Assembly: GCA_947487095.1 (NCBI GenBank)
Contig: CANKVI010000014.1
Span: 1 to 13,828, forward strand
Source of the DNA: Acidimicrobiaceae bacterium
Lineage (GTDB): Bacteria > Actinomycetota > Acidimicrobiia > Acidimicrobiales > Ilumatobacteraceae
DNA: 13,828 nucleotides
Reading direction: 5' to 3'
Of the stretch, positions 6,507 to 13,828 are shown in pieces; position 1 is the stretch's first letter; each line of letters starts with the position of its first letter. Under the pieces are notes generated by a model that did no database searches, was not told where the DNA came from, and saw only the letters and a list, made by a program, of their open reading frames with translations. A program made the position numbers and the translations under genes.

Positions 6507-8378
6507 ATGGCTACCAACAATCAAAACTCAAGCTGGTTAAAACGAGTTGTCATCGGCGCGCCGATTGCAACCTCGGAGGACTCCCACCAGCGACTATCAA
6601 AAAAAGTTGCTCTCCCTGTTTTTGCCAGTGATGCAATTTCATCCACCGCATATGCGACTCAAGAAATTCTGATTGTCTTTTTGTCACTTGCTGCTGTGGG
6701 AACAGCTGCGTACAGCAGGTTGGTGCCAATTTCATTGATGGTTATTGGACTACTTGCAATTGTTGTCTTCAGCTATCGCCAAACTATTTTTGCCTACCCA
6801 ACAGGTGGCGGCTCATACGTAGTTTCCAGAGAAAACCTCGGAAAATATCCTTCGCTTGTTGCTGGCGGATCCATGCTTACCGACTACATCCTTACTGTTG
6901 CGGTTTCGGTTTCTGGAGGTGTTGCAGCAATTATTTCGGCATTTAGCCACCTTGCGCCATATCGCGTTCATATGGCAGTTGGATTCGTTTTGCTCATCAC
7001 TCTTGCCAACCTTCGAGGGCTCAAAGAATCTGGATCGCTATTTGCTCCGCCCACATATCTCTACATCCTTTGCCTTTTCGGGCTAATCATTTACGGTCTG
7101 TTTCGAGTTTTTGTTCAAGACTTAGGACCCATTCCACACACTGAACCATTCGAAAATGAGCTACTTAGTGGAACAAATTCCGTGACATTGTTCTTCTTCC
7201 TCAAGGCATTCTCTTCGGGAGCTGTTGCACTCACCGGAGTTGAAGCTGTTGCCGACGGAGTTCCTGCATTTAAGAAATCTGAATCCAAAAATGCATCACG
7301 AGTGCTGATCTGGATGGCTGCAATTCTCGGCTCAAGTTTCTTTGGCCTGAGCATCCTCGCCCAACACATTAAGCCACTCGCCGACGAAGAAGGAGAAATT
7401 TCGCAAACTGTTCTTGCTCAAATGGCTGAGCATGTTTACGGTGGCAGAAATATTTTCTTTTTTGTCACACAATTTGCAACATTTGGAATTTTGATTCTTG
7501 CCGCCAATACTGCATACGCAGACTTCCCGCGACTTTCATCAATCATCGCAAAAGACAACTACATGCCTCGCCAGTTCATGAATCGTGGCGACCGCTTAGT
7601 TTTTTCTAACGGAGTGATATTCCTTGGACTCGCCTCTATCGCTCTCATTGTTGTGTTTAGTGGACAAGTAACTCTGCTAATTCCGCTCTATGCAGTAGGC
7701 GTGTTTACGGGCTTCACGTTGAGCCAAACAGGAATGGCTGTTCGAAACTACAAACTGAGAGAGCCTGGTTGGCTGTTTAAAACAATCGTTTCTGGTTTCG
7801 GTGCAACTACAACTGCATTTGTAGCCGGAATTGTCGTGGTAGTGAAGTTCACCGATGGAGCATGGATACCTGCAGTCGTTATTCCCGTACTCGTTCTTTC
7901 TTTTAATGGGGTGAACAAGCACTACACAAGAGTGCGGTCATTCCTGCAACCAGCAGATGGTTATGTTGCTCCTTTCCGAACACACACAGTCGTCGTGCTC
8001 GTGGGCTCAGTAAACCAAGGTGTATTGCAAGCAGTCCGCTACGCCGAGAGCCTTCGCCCCGACAGACTCCTTGCGCTTTCTGTCATTGAAAGCTCTGACG
8101 ATCGCCAACGACTACAGGACCAATGGGATCAGCACGGTCTTACGATCGATCTAGACACCGTTGTTTCTGAGTACCGCGACCTCACAGAACCGATTCTCAA
8201 TCGCATCAACGAGATTGACGATTTGGACAGTGACGACATAATCACCGTGATCATTCCAGAATTCGTCACCAGCATTCGTTCACAGTGGCTGCACAACCAG
8301 TCGGCACTTTCCATCAAGGCGCGCCTCTTGTTCCGTCCAAATACCGTGGTTACTTCAGTTCCAATCGTCATTCGGTAA
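6507..8378 (+). CDS. kimA: KimA-like high-affinity K+/H+ symporter (APC superfamily)
   Basis: This is an integral membrane permease of 623 residues with about twelve hydrophobic helices up to about residue 475 and a soluble C-terminal domain (about 490-623) of universal-stress-protein type. It matches Bacillus subtilis KimA (YdaO) along its length: FASDAISSTAYATQE, YPTGGGSYVVSRENLG, GGSMLTDYILTVAVSVSGG, FLKAFSSGAVALTGVEAV, GDRLVFSNGVIFLGLASI, IPLYAVGVF and the C-terminal HNQSALSIKARLLFR. D42, Y49 and D126 align with KimA D36, Y43 and D117, residues linked to K+ binding (recalled). M. tuberculosis Rv2690c occupies the same position relative to ceoB/ceoC. K+ uptake is therefore more likely than amino-acid transport, although such genes are often labelled amino-acid permeases. 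The start has only a weak ribosome binding site, so a leaderless or short-leader transcript is possible. Confidence 0.88.
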   Translation: MATNNQNSSWLKRVVIGAPIATSEDSHQRLSKKVALPVFASDAISSTAYATQEILIVFLSLAAVGTAAYSRLVPISLMVIGLLAIVVFSYRQTIFAYPTGGGSYVVSRENLGKYPSLVAGGSMLTDYILTVAVSVSGGVAAIISAFSHLAPYRVHMAVGFVLLITLANLRGLKESGSLFAPPTYLYILCLFGLIIYGLFRVFVQDLGPIPHTEPFENELLSGTNSVTLFFFLKAFSSGAVALTGVEAVADGVPAFKKSESKNASRVLIWMAAILGSSFFGLSILAQHIKPLADEEGEISQTVLAQMAEHVYGGRNIFFFVTQFATFGILILAANTAYADFPRLSSIIAKDNYMPRQFMNRGDRLVFSNGVIFLGLASIALIVVFSGQVTLLIPLYAVGVFTGFTLSQTGMAVRNYKLREPGWLFKTIVSGFGATTTAFVAGIVVVVKFTDGAWIPAVVIPVLVLSFNGVNKHYTRVRSFLQPADGYVAPFRTHTVVVLVGSVNQGVLQAVRYAESLRPDRLLALSVIESSDDRQRLQDQWDQHGLTIDLDTVVSEYRDLTEPILNRINEIDDLDSDDIITVIIPEFVTSIRSQWLHNQSALSIKARLLFRPNTVVTSVPIVIR

Positions 8379-8426
8379 TTGGCGCACAACCTCGCCAGAG
8401 GGGTCAAAGCGTCATAAGGTAAGGGC

Positions 8427-9320
8427 ATGAAGATTGTTGTCTCAGGAGCAAGTGGTCTAATCGGTACGCAACTCGTTGCCAAGCTTTCACAAAGTGGGCA
8501 CGAAGTAGTTCGTCTCGTTCGCAGGTCGCCAAAGTTGGGCGAAATTCAATGGAATCCAAAATCAGGAACTCTTGACGCTGCAGCGCTTGAAGGTGCTGAC
8601 GCAGTCATTCACTTGTCTGGCGCCGGCATTGGAGACAAGCGTTGGTCAACCTCTTACCGCAAAGAAATTCTTGATAGTCGAACGGACACAACAGCTCTTC
8701 TTGCAAAAACCATCGCATCACTCACTCGCAAGCCTTCAGTGTTTCTTTCAGGTTCCGCTATCGGAATTTATGGAGCGCGTAATGACGAGCAACTCACCGA
8801 AGTCAGCACGCATGGAATCGGATTTCTCGCCGAAGTGTGCGAACAGTGGGAGGCTGCAGCAAAGCCGGCAGTTGATGCAGGAGTTCGCACGGTGTATTTG
8901 CGGACCGGAATTGTTCTCTCGCCAAAAGGTGGAGCACTCAAGAAATTGCTGCCACTTTTCAAGCTCGGAGTAGGCGGAAAATTTGGCAACGGCAAGCAAT
9001 GGCAAAGCTGGATATCTATCGATGATGAAATTGGCGCAATTGAACACCTGCTTACTGCAAATGTCAGCGGAGCGGTCAATCTCACTGCGCCAAACCCGGT
9101 GACAAATGCGGAATTTACAAAAGTGCTTGCATCAGTTCTGAAGCGTCCGGCCATTGTGCCAGTACCTACGTTTGCACCGAAGATTGTGCTTGGCGGCGAA
9201 CTTGCAGATGCACTGCTGTTTACTGGCCAGCGAGTAATTCCAGCGGCGCTGAATGCGAGTGGCTACTCGTTTAAGCACTCCACGCTAGAAAGTGCGCTGC
9301 GCTCACTACTCTCTAAGTAA
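8427..9320 (+). CDS. TIGR01777 family NAD(P)-dependent epimerase-like protein (YfcH/SulA-like)
   Basis: This 297-residue protein is an atypical extended short-chain dehydrogenase. The N-terminal nucleotide loop is SGASGLIG (6-13). AVIHLSGAGIGDKRW and SGSAIGIYG are hallmark segments of TIGR01777, as is LRTGIVLSPKGGALKK. The C-terminal part (about 240-297) is the DUF1731-like region, PVPTFAPKIVLGGELADALL followed by QRVIPAAL. The reaction is unknown for most members, and the old name cell-division inhibitor SulA is a misnomer. In M. tuberculosis the homologue Rv2216 sits between dlaT and lipB; here it is a few kilobases away from the matching genes, which may be a trace of the same neighbourhood. 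The start is supported by AAGGTAAGG just upstream. The stop overlaps the next start as TAATG. Confidence 0.9.
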   Translation: MKIVVSGASGLIGTQLVAKLSQSGHEVVRLVRRSPKLGEIQWNPKSGTLDAAALEGADAVIHLSGAGIGDKRWSTSYRKEILDSRTDTTALLAKTIASLTRKPSVFLSGSAIGIYGARNDEQLTEVSTHGIGFLAEVCEQWEAAAKPAVDAGVRTVYLRTGIVLSPKGGALKKLLPLFKLGVGGKFGNGKQWQSWISIDDEIGAIEHLLTANVSGAVNLTAPNPVTNAEFTKVLASVLKRPAIVPVPTFAPKIVLGGELADALLFTGQRVIPAALNASGYSFKHSTLESALRSLLSK

Positions 9321-10558
9321 TGTCCCTTCCATCACAATGTGACGTCGTAATCGTCGGCGCAGGGCTTGCAGGGCTTTCAGCAGCACGCGAGATTCAGCGA
9401 CACGGGCTTTCTGTCATTGTGCTCGAAGCCAGTGATGCGGTTGGTGGAAGAGTTCGCACCGACATCGTGGATGGTTTTCAACTAGACCGCGGTTTCCAAG
9501 TGATGCTCACTGCATACCCCGAACTGCAGTCGCAAGTCGACATGCGCGCACTTGATCTTCGACCATTTGACCCTGGTGCTCTTGTGTGGCGAAACGGCAA
9601 AGGACACGCTGTTTCCGACCCTTTTCGCAAACCTCAAACCCTTGCCACAACCGCCTTTGCCCCAATTGGAAGCGTGTTCGACAAGGCAAGAATTGTGGTG
9701 TTGCGCGCTCGAGTTATGCGCCGCAAGCCTGCGGCTCTCCTCGGTGGACAAGATGTTTCTACTGATGTAGCACTTCGAGCATTTGGTTTCTCTACCAAAA
9801 TCATCAATCGATTTTTCAGGCCGCTTTTTGGCGGGATACAACTCGATCCACATCTCGCAACGTCGCGACGTATGTTCGACGTGATTTTTCGATCACTGAG
9901 TGAAGGACAAAGCGTGTTGCCATCGCGTGGCATGCACGCACTCCCCTTGCAAATGGCAAGCAGGCTTTCCGAAGGAACAATCCACCTCAACACCCGTGTG
10001 AGCACGGTTGATGGTGCAAAGGTCACGCTTGAATCCGGTGAAAACATCACAACGCGCGCAGTTGTCGTCGCCACAGACGGACCAACTGCCTCTTCGCTGC
10101 TTGGTATTCCAATAGTTGAATCGCGAAAAGTTGGTTGTGTCTACTTTTCGGCAGATGCTCCCCCAACAAAAGAAAAATACGTAGTTCTGGATGGCACCGG
10201 GAACGGACCTGTTCTGAATGTCGCAGTAATCAGCAACGTTGCGCCATCGTATGCGCCTGCAGATAAACACCTCATTGTTGCGGCACTTCCTGGAGTTACC
10301 GATGGCGACTTAGAAGCAATGAGCCGCAAACAACTTCGTTCATGGTGGGGGCCACAAGTAGATGACTGGAAGCATTTACGCACCTACATCATCGAGCACG
10401 GCGGACCAGTTCAGAAACCACCGTTTTCGCCTAGGCAACGCGTCGATCTTGGCAATGGACTATTCGTTTGTGGTGACCACAGAGATACAGGTTCAATCCA
10501 AGGTGCGATGTTTTCTGGACGACGCTGTGGTGAAGCTGTCGTTCAGTCTCTCGCCTAG
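9320..10558 (+). CDS. FAD-dependent oxidoreductase, amine oxidase/phytoene desaturase-like
   Basis: This 412-residue flavoprotein has an N-terminal FAD loop VGAGLAG (12-18), the adenosine-ribose-binding acid E36 in VLEA, and the GGRVRT motif (42-47) typical of the flavin amine oxidase and phytoene desaturase superfamily. Near the C-terminus VCGDHRDTGSIQGAMFSGRRCGE is the second FAD-binding segment. The substrate cannot be read from the sequence. The family includes amine oxidases, carotenoid desaturases and protoporphyrinogen oxidase, and this shorter group is usually annotated only as NAD(P)/FAD-dependent oxidoreductase. There is no signal peptide, so it is probably cytoplasmic or membrane-associated. 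It shares one base with the upstream epimerase stop (TAATG), which implies coupled translation. Confidence 0.85.
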   Translation: MSLPSQCDVVIVGAGLAGLSAAREIQRHGLSVIVLEASDAVGGRVRTDIVDGFQLDRGFQVMLTAYPELQSQVDMRALDLRPFDPGALVWRNGKGHAVSDPFRKPQTLATTAFAPIGSVFDKARIVVLRARVMRRKPAALLGGQDVSTDVALRAFGFSTKIINRFFRPLFGGIQLDPHLATSRRMFDVIFRSLSEGQSVLPSRGMHALPLQMASRLSEGTIHLNTRVSTVDGAKVTLESGENITTRAVVVATDGPTASSLLGIPIVESRKVGCVYFSADAPPTKEKYVVLDGTGNGPVLNVAVISNVAPSYAPADKHLIVAALPGVTDGDLEAMSRKQLRSWWGPQVDDWKHLRTYIIEHGGPVQKPPFSPRQRVDLGNGLFVCGDHRDTGSIQGAMFSGRRCGEAVVQSLA

Positions 10559-10567
10559 CCTGAGGGC

Positions 10568-11014
10568 ATGACCCACGACGCAAAAAACAAAATCGTTTCT
10601 GTTGAACGCTTCATTCCTGCAGCTCCGGGGCTCATATTTGAGTTACTCGCCGACCCACGTCAACACTGCAAGTTTGACGGTTCAGGAAGTGTGAAGGCGG
10701 CACGAGTGTCTGCCCCATCTCGATTGTCGCTTGGTGCAGAGTTTTCGATGGATATGAAAATTGCAGTGCCCTACAAAATGACTAACACTGTTGTGGAATT
10801 TGAAGAAAATCAGCAAATCGGATGGAGACATTTTGGCGGTCATATCTGGCGTTACATCCTTGAACCCGTTGATGGTGGAACGAAACTTACAGAACAGTTT
10901 GATTACAAAAACAACAAATCTCCACTGATGCTCAAAATCATGCGATCCATTGCGAACAATGAAAAATCAATGATCAAAACTCTTGAAAACATTGAGAAAC
11001 ACTTCGCTTCATAA
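10568..11014 (+). CDS. SRPBCC (START/Bet v 1-like) family protein
   Basis: This small protein of 148 residues has the helix-grip fold pattern: an N-terminal strand with VERFIPAAPGLIFELLADPRQHCKFDGSG, a central set of strands, GGHIWRYILEPVDGGTKLTEQFDY, and a long C-terminal helix (about 120-148, ending ENIEKHF). SRPBCC proteins enclose a hydrophobic ligand pocket; the ligand here is unknown. The start follows TGAGGGC at normal spacing, nine bases after the flavoprotein stop. It belongs to the same run of genes, and may bind or present a lipid-like substrate or product of the two oxidoreductases before it; that is inference from position only. Confidence 0.8.
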   Translation: MTHDAKNKIVSVERFIPAAPGLIFELLADPRQHCKFDGSGSVKAARVSAPSRLSLGAEFSMDMKIAVPYKMTNTVVEFEENQQIGWRHFGGHIWRYILEPVDGGTKLTEQFDYKNNKSPLMLKIMRSIANNEKSMIKTLENIEKHFAS

Positions 11015-11016
11015 CT

Positions 11017-12177
11017 ATGGCTGTTTTGCTTCCCCAAGGATTTCGTGCTCACGTAACAAACGTGGGTATTAAAGACTCCACAGACGATTTCACGCTTGTC
11101 GTAGCCGACACGGTGTGTTCTGCTGCTGGCATGTTTACGCAAAGTCGCTTTGCCGGCCCCAGTGTTGTCGTCAGTCGCGAACACATTGCCAGCCACAAAG
11201 CCAAAGCAGTAGTTGTCATATCGAAGAATGCCAACGTCGCTACTGGCGAGTTAGGAATGAGTAATGCCCGCGAAGTAGTCGCAGGGGTTTCATCTGCATT
11301 GGGCTGCGATTCGCACGACGTATTGATTGCATCGACAGGAGTTATCGGCCGTCAATACCCAATGGACAAAGTTCGTGCAGGACTTGCCGCACTTCCTGCG
11401 CAACCACAGGGCACGTCAGCTGACGACGTTGCCCGCGGAATCATGACCACCGATACGGTCAGCAAAGTCGCCGAATGCGTTGTGGCTGGGTCAAGCGCAC
11501 GCGTGGTTGGTGTTGCAAAAGGTGTTGGAATGATCGAGCCAAACATGGCAACGCTCATCACCATGATGTTTACCGATGCCGATATTGCACCGAGTGAATT
11601 GAATGGCGTTTTCCAACGCGTCATTTCAAAAACGTTTAATTGCGTTTCAGTAGACACCGATACCTCAACAAGCGACACGGCAATTGTGCTTGCAAGCGGC
11701 GCTGCAGGAAGTGTTGACATCGCAGCATTTGAATCTGCGCTTTATGAAGTTGCGCTGTCACTCACCAAGCAAGTTGCCCGCGACGGCGAAGGCGCGGAGA
11801 AACTGATTGAAGTCCATGTCGACAATGCCCGTGACTACGAACAGGCGAAGACGATTGCCAAGGCCATCGTTAACTCTCCTCTTGTGAAGACCGCTGTGCA
11901 TGGCGCCGACCCAAACTGGGGTCGCGTGGCAATGGCAATTGGCAAGTGCAGTCACTACACCGATGTAAACCAAGAGCAAGTGGTCATTCGCTTTGGTAAC
12001 CAAGAGGTGTACCCAACGCAGGTAAACGACCAAGGCCTAAACGAACTCAGCGCATACATGAAGGGCGCCGATGTTCGAATTCACGTGAGTTTGAATACTG
12101 GTTCTTCTGAAGCGACCGTGTGGGGCTGCGACCTCACCGATGGCTACGTGCGCATCAACGCCGACTACACCACCTGA
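11017..12177 (+). CDS. argJ: Glutamate N-acetyltransferase/amino-acid acetyltransferase ArgJ
   Basis: ArgJ recycles the acetyl group in arginine synthesis: it takes acetyl from N-acetylornithine and gives it to glutamate, and bifunctional forms can also use acetyl-CoA. The proenzyme cuts itself between Ala and Thr. Here the site is A178-T179 in KGVGMIEPNMATL, and T179 becomes the N-terminal nucleophile of the beta chain. The oxyanion-hole residues T107 and G108 lie in STGVIG. HGADPNWGR and the C-terminal INADYTT are also conserved, and the length (386) is within the usual 380-410. It follows the SRPBCC stop by two bases. No argC, argB, argD or argF lies beside it, although actinobacterial argJ normally sits in the arg operon. 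Its stop touches the stop of the convergent DUF3445 gene with no base between. Confidence 0.95.
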   Translation: MAVLLPQGFRAHVTNVGIKDSTDDFTLVVADTVCSAAGMFTQSRFAGPSVVVSREHIASHKAKAVVVISKNANVATGELGMSNAREVVAGVSSALGCDSHDVLIASTGVIGRQYPMDKVRAGLAALPAQPQGTSADDVARGIMTTDTVSKVAECVVAGSSARVVGVAKGVGMIEPNMATLITMMFTDADIAPSELNGVFQRVISKTFNCVSVDTDTSTSDTAIVLASGAAGSVDIAAFESALYEVALSLTKQVARDGEGAEKLIEVHVDNARDYEQAKTIAKAIVNSPLVKTAVHGADPNWGRVAMAIGKCSHYTDVNQEQVVIRFGNQEVYPTQVNDQGLNELSAYMKGADVRIHVSLNTGSSEATVWGCDLTDGYVRINADYTT

Positions 12178-13083
12178 TTATTTCGTCAATGGCTCAAGCC
12201 ACGTGAGCAACGCCTCGCGGTAATGCAACAAAGATTTGTATTTTGCAACATCATCGGGCAACCGCTTCACCAATGAAAACAGTGTTGCCGTCACATCTTT
12301 TCCACGAGCAACATATTCCGTAATTGGTTGCTGATACGTGCGAATGGTGAACATCGAACCGCCGGTTTGTGGCAGTGCGCGAAGCGTTTGTCGCTCCATT
12401 CGAATCCATAATTGTGTTGGGTCTTGCACCAAAGGCTTGCTTGGTGCAACAGGTTGGAACAACGCGCAATGATCTTCGATAGTCCAATTCGATCGCACCA
12501 TTGGTTGGTCAGCGCGCAACCTCGGCAGCGTTGTGTCAACGGCTTTTCCAACGTGCTCTGCGTATTGCGGAACTGGCGCATGCACAGCCATCATGCTGCT
12601 ACCCAGTTTTGTTTGAATGCTCCAACGACTTGGCGAGCACACCACACCAGCAACAACCACCAATTGCTGTTCGCCACCCTCAACGCTCTTTGGCTGCATC
12701 ACCACGATGTCGTCGGCAACAAGTAACGAGGCCTCGACCAAAGCATCAATTCCCCGTGCATGCAATGGCACATCACAGAACTCGGCGATAAGCAGTGCTG
12801 CTTCTTCTGCTGCGTCGCCTCCACCATCAAGCAAACCAACAACTTCGTCTCGTCGACTGCGCAACAGCTCGCGCTTCATTGCAATGGTCGGCGCAGTTTC
12901 TTCATCACTTGGCAGCCATTGAGCAACTTCCAACGGCTTCGTTCCCATGCGATTACGAAACTGATCTCCAACTTCAATTGGCAATATTTCTTCGGGGATC
13001 GCTAAAGCACGAAACGTAGAAACGTCGGCGTTGGGCAACTGATCACATGGCGTAAATGGATGTTGATGCAGAACGTGGTTCAT
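12178..13083 (-). CDS. DUF3445 family protein, haem-dependent oxidative N-demethylase-like
   Basis: The protein belongs to DUF3445 (PF11927, HODM_asu-like), whose characterised members are the haem subunit of an oxidative dimethylamine demethylase. Visible family landmarks, in order, are HPFTP near the start, RNRMGTKPLEVAQWL, a helical stretch with KRELLRSRRDEV, LGSSMMAVHAPVPQY, VRSNWTIED, and WIRMERQTLRALPQTGGSMFTIRTY close to the C-terminus. I chose the ATG at 13083 (301 residues). A longer reading from 13152 would overlap the upstream SDR gene by 50 bases and adds sequence without family similarity. The gap from the SDR stop is then 19 bases. No reductase or ferredoxin-type partner gene is visible, so the demethylase reaction and its substrate remain inference. 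Confidence 0.85.
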   Translation of the reverse strand: MNHVLHQHPFTPCDQLPNADVSTFRALAIPEEILPIEVGDQFRNRMGTKPLEVAQWLPSDEETAPTIAMKRELLRSRRDEVVGLLDGGGDAAEEAALLIAEFCDVPLHARGIDALVEASLLVADDIVVMQPKSVEGGEQQLVVVAGVVCSPSRWSIQTKLGSSMMAVHAPVPQYAEHVGKAVDTTLPRLRADQPMVRSNWTIEDHCALFQPVAPSKPLVQDPTQLWIRMERQTLRALPQTGGSMFTIRTYQQPITEYVARGKDVTATLFSLVKRLPDDVAKYKSLLHYREALLTWLEPLTK

Positions 13084-13102
13084 TGCCACGCTGCTCGCTA
13101 CA

Positions 13103-13828
13103 TCACTTAGGCGGCATACGAATGCCGCCGTCGACGCGAATCGTCTCGGCATTCATGTAACTGTTGGTGATGGTTTCAACAACCATTGATGCAAGCTCTT
13201 CTGGATATCCAAGACGTTGTGGGAAGAGCACACCCTTTTGCAAGTTCTGCTTGAACTGCTCGCTGTTTTCACCTTCACCATAAATCGGTGTATCAATCAA
13301 TCCTGGAGCAACGGTGTTCACGCGAATACCGATTGCTGAAAGATCGCGAGCGATTGGCAAGGTCATGCCCACAACTCCACCCTTCGAAGCTGAATATGAA
13401 GCTTGACCAATTTGACCATCAAATGCTGCAACTGAAGCCATGTTGCAAATTGCACCACGTTCTCCGTTGGCAAGTGGCTCGTTAGTGCTCATTGCGGTTC
13501 CAACAATGCGAATGCAATCGAATGTGCCAACCAAGTTGATGGCTACAACTTTCTTAAATGCATCCAAGTTGGCTGCCGACTCGTACGAGCCATCCTTGCC
13601 CACCGTGCGTTGCGCCCAGCCGATTCCGGCCGAGTTCACTAGGGCGCGAATTGGACCCATCGACTTCGCCATCTCGGTGGCATTGATGATGTCCTGAGTA
13701 TTGGTGACATCAACTTTGCAATATGCGCCGCCAACTTCCTTGGCCAATGCATTGCCTTTTTCTTCTTGAATGTCGGCGATAACTACTTTTGCACCACGCT
13801 TGTCCAGCAAGCGAACGCATGCCTCACC
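13103..13828 (-). CDS. Short-chain dehydrogenase, type-2 3-hydroxyacyl-CoA dehydrogenase-like (5' end cut by window edge)
   Basis: This is an NAD(P)-dependent SDR close to 17-beta-HSD10/type-2 3-hydroxyacyl-CoA dehydrogenase, which oxidises 3-hydroxyacyl-CoAs in fatty-acid and isoleucine breakdown. The frame is open to the right edge, where GEACVRLL is the tail of the N-terminal nucleotide loop; the TGxxxGxG motif itself lies outside. Visible parts are VIAD after the second strand, LVNSAGIGWAQRTVGKDG, the catalytic YSASK (Tyr and Lys), VASVAAFDGQIGQASY, NTVAPGLIDTPIYG and the C-terminal ETIRVDGGIRMPPK. A TTG start at 13810 would remove the nucleotide loop and is rejected. It lies 19 bases before the DUF3445 gene on the same strand and is probably co-transcribed with it. 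Confidence 0.9.
   Translation of the reverse strand, partial: GEACVRLLDKRGAKVVIADIQEEKGNALAKEVGGAYCKVDVTNTQDIINATEMAKSMGPIRALVNSAGIGWAQRTVGKDGSYESAANLDAFKKVVAINLVGTFDCIRIVGTAMSTNEPLANGERGAICNMASVAAFDGQIGQASYSASKGGVVGMTLPIARDLSAIGIRVNTVAPGLIDTPIYGEGENSEQFKQNLQKGVLFPQRLGYPEELASMVVETITNSYMNAETIRVDGGIRMPPK

Noticed and set aside
6507..8378. Amino-acid permease annotation for the APC-family gene
   Set aside because: Motifs along the whole length fit KimA K+ transporters, the ion-site residues D42, Y49 and D126 align, and the neighbours are K+ regulators.
8380..8397. TGGCG-N8-CGCCA stem after the KimA-like gene as a terminator
   Set aside because: The stem has only five pairs and no following T tract, so it is not a convincing intrinsic terminator.
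13084..13152. Longer N-terminus for the DUF3445 protein starting at 13152
   Set aside because: It overlaps the end of the SDR gene, has no family similarity, and the ATG at 13083 gives a normal N-terminus after a 19-base gap.
13103..13810. SDR starting at the TTG at 13810
   Set aside because: The frame stays open to the window edge and continues with the tail of the nucleotide-binding loop, so the true start lies outside.

Overview
The window looks like chromosomal DNA of an actinobacterium with tightly packed genes. Products and gene order point that way: a DlaT/SucB-type E2 next to lipoate genes, a CeoB/CeoC pair of K+ regulatory proteins divergent from a KimA-like permease and convergent with an OB-fold protein (the topology of the Rv2690c-Rv2694c region of Mycobacterium tuberculosis, recalled from memory), a TIGR01777 epimerase, and a DUF3445 haem demethylase-family protein. 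Base composition is moderate rather than the very high GC of mycobacteria or streptomycetes, and intergenic space is almost absent, so a streamlined aquatic lineage (for example an Acidimicrobiia-like one) is plausible. That last step is inference. I see no mobile element, tRNA, rRNA or CRISPR array, and no gene-free stretch above about 120 bases.

Region 1 (1-4655, minus strand) is a probable four-gene operon, read from right to left: an unrecognised membrane-anchored protein, dihydrolipoamide dehydrogenase (E3), a one-lipoyl-domain E2 acyltransferase, and a single open reading frame that joins octanoyltransferase LipB to lipoyl synthase LipA. The last gene runs off the left edge. The operon thus carries the lipoylated protein, the two enzymes that lipoylate it and the enzyme that reoxidises it, but no E1. 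The LipB-LipA fusion is the most striking feature of the window.

Region 2 (4673-8378) is a potassium-homeostasis neighbourhood: an OB-fold protein (+), then CeoC and CeoB type RCK proteins (-), then a divergent KimA-like K+ permease (+). No TrkH/KtrB pore gene is present. The 121-base gap between CeoB and KimA is the only sizeable intergenic space and contains a two-part inverted repeat just upstream of the ceoB ribosome binding site.

Region 3 (8427-12177, +) is a close run of four genes: TIGR01777 epimerase, FAD-dependent amine-oxidase-like enzyme, SRPBCC protein and argJ. The first two overlap at TAATG. ArgJ has its processing site intact but no other arginine gene lies beside it.

Region 4 (12178-13828, minus) holds a DUF3445 protein preceded by a type-2 3-hydroxyacyl-CoA-dehydrogenase-like SDR cut by the right edge. 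Two convergent gene pairs (at 5050/5052 and 12177/12178) have 1 and 0 bases between their stop codons.
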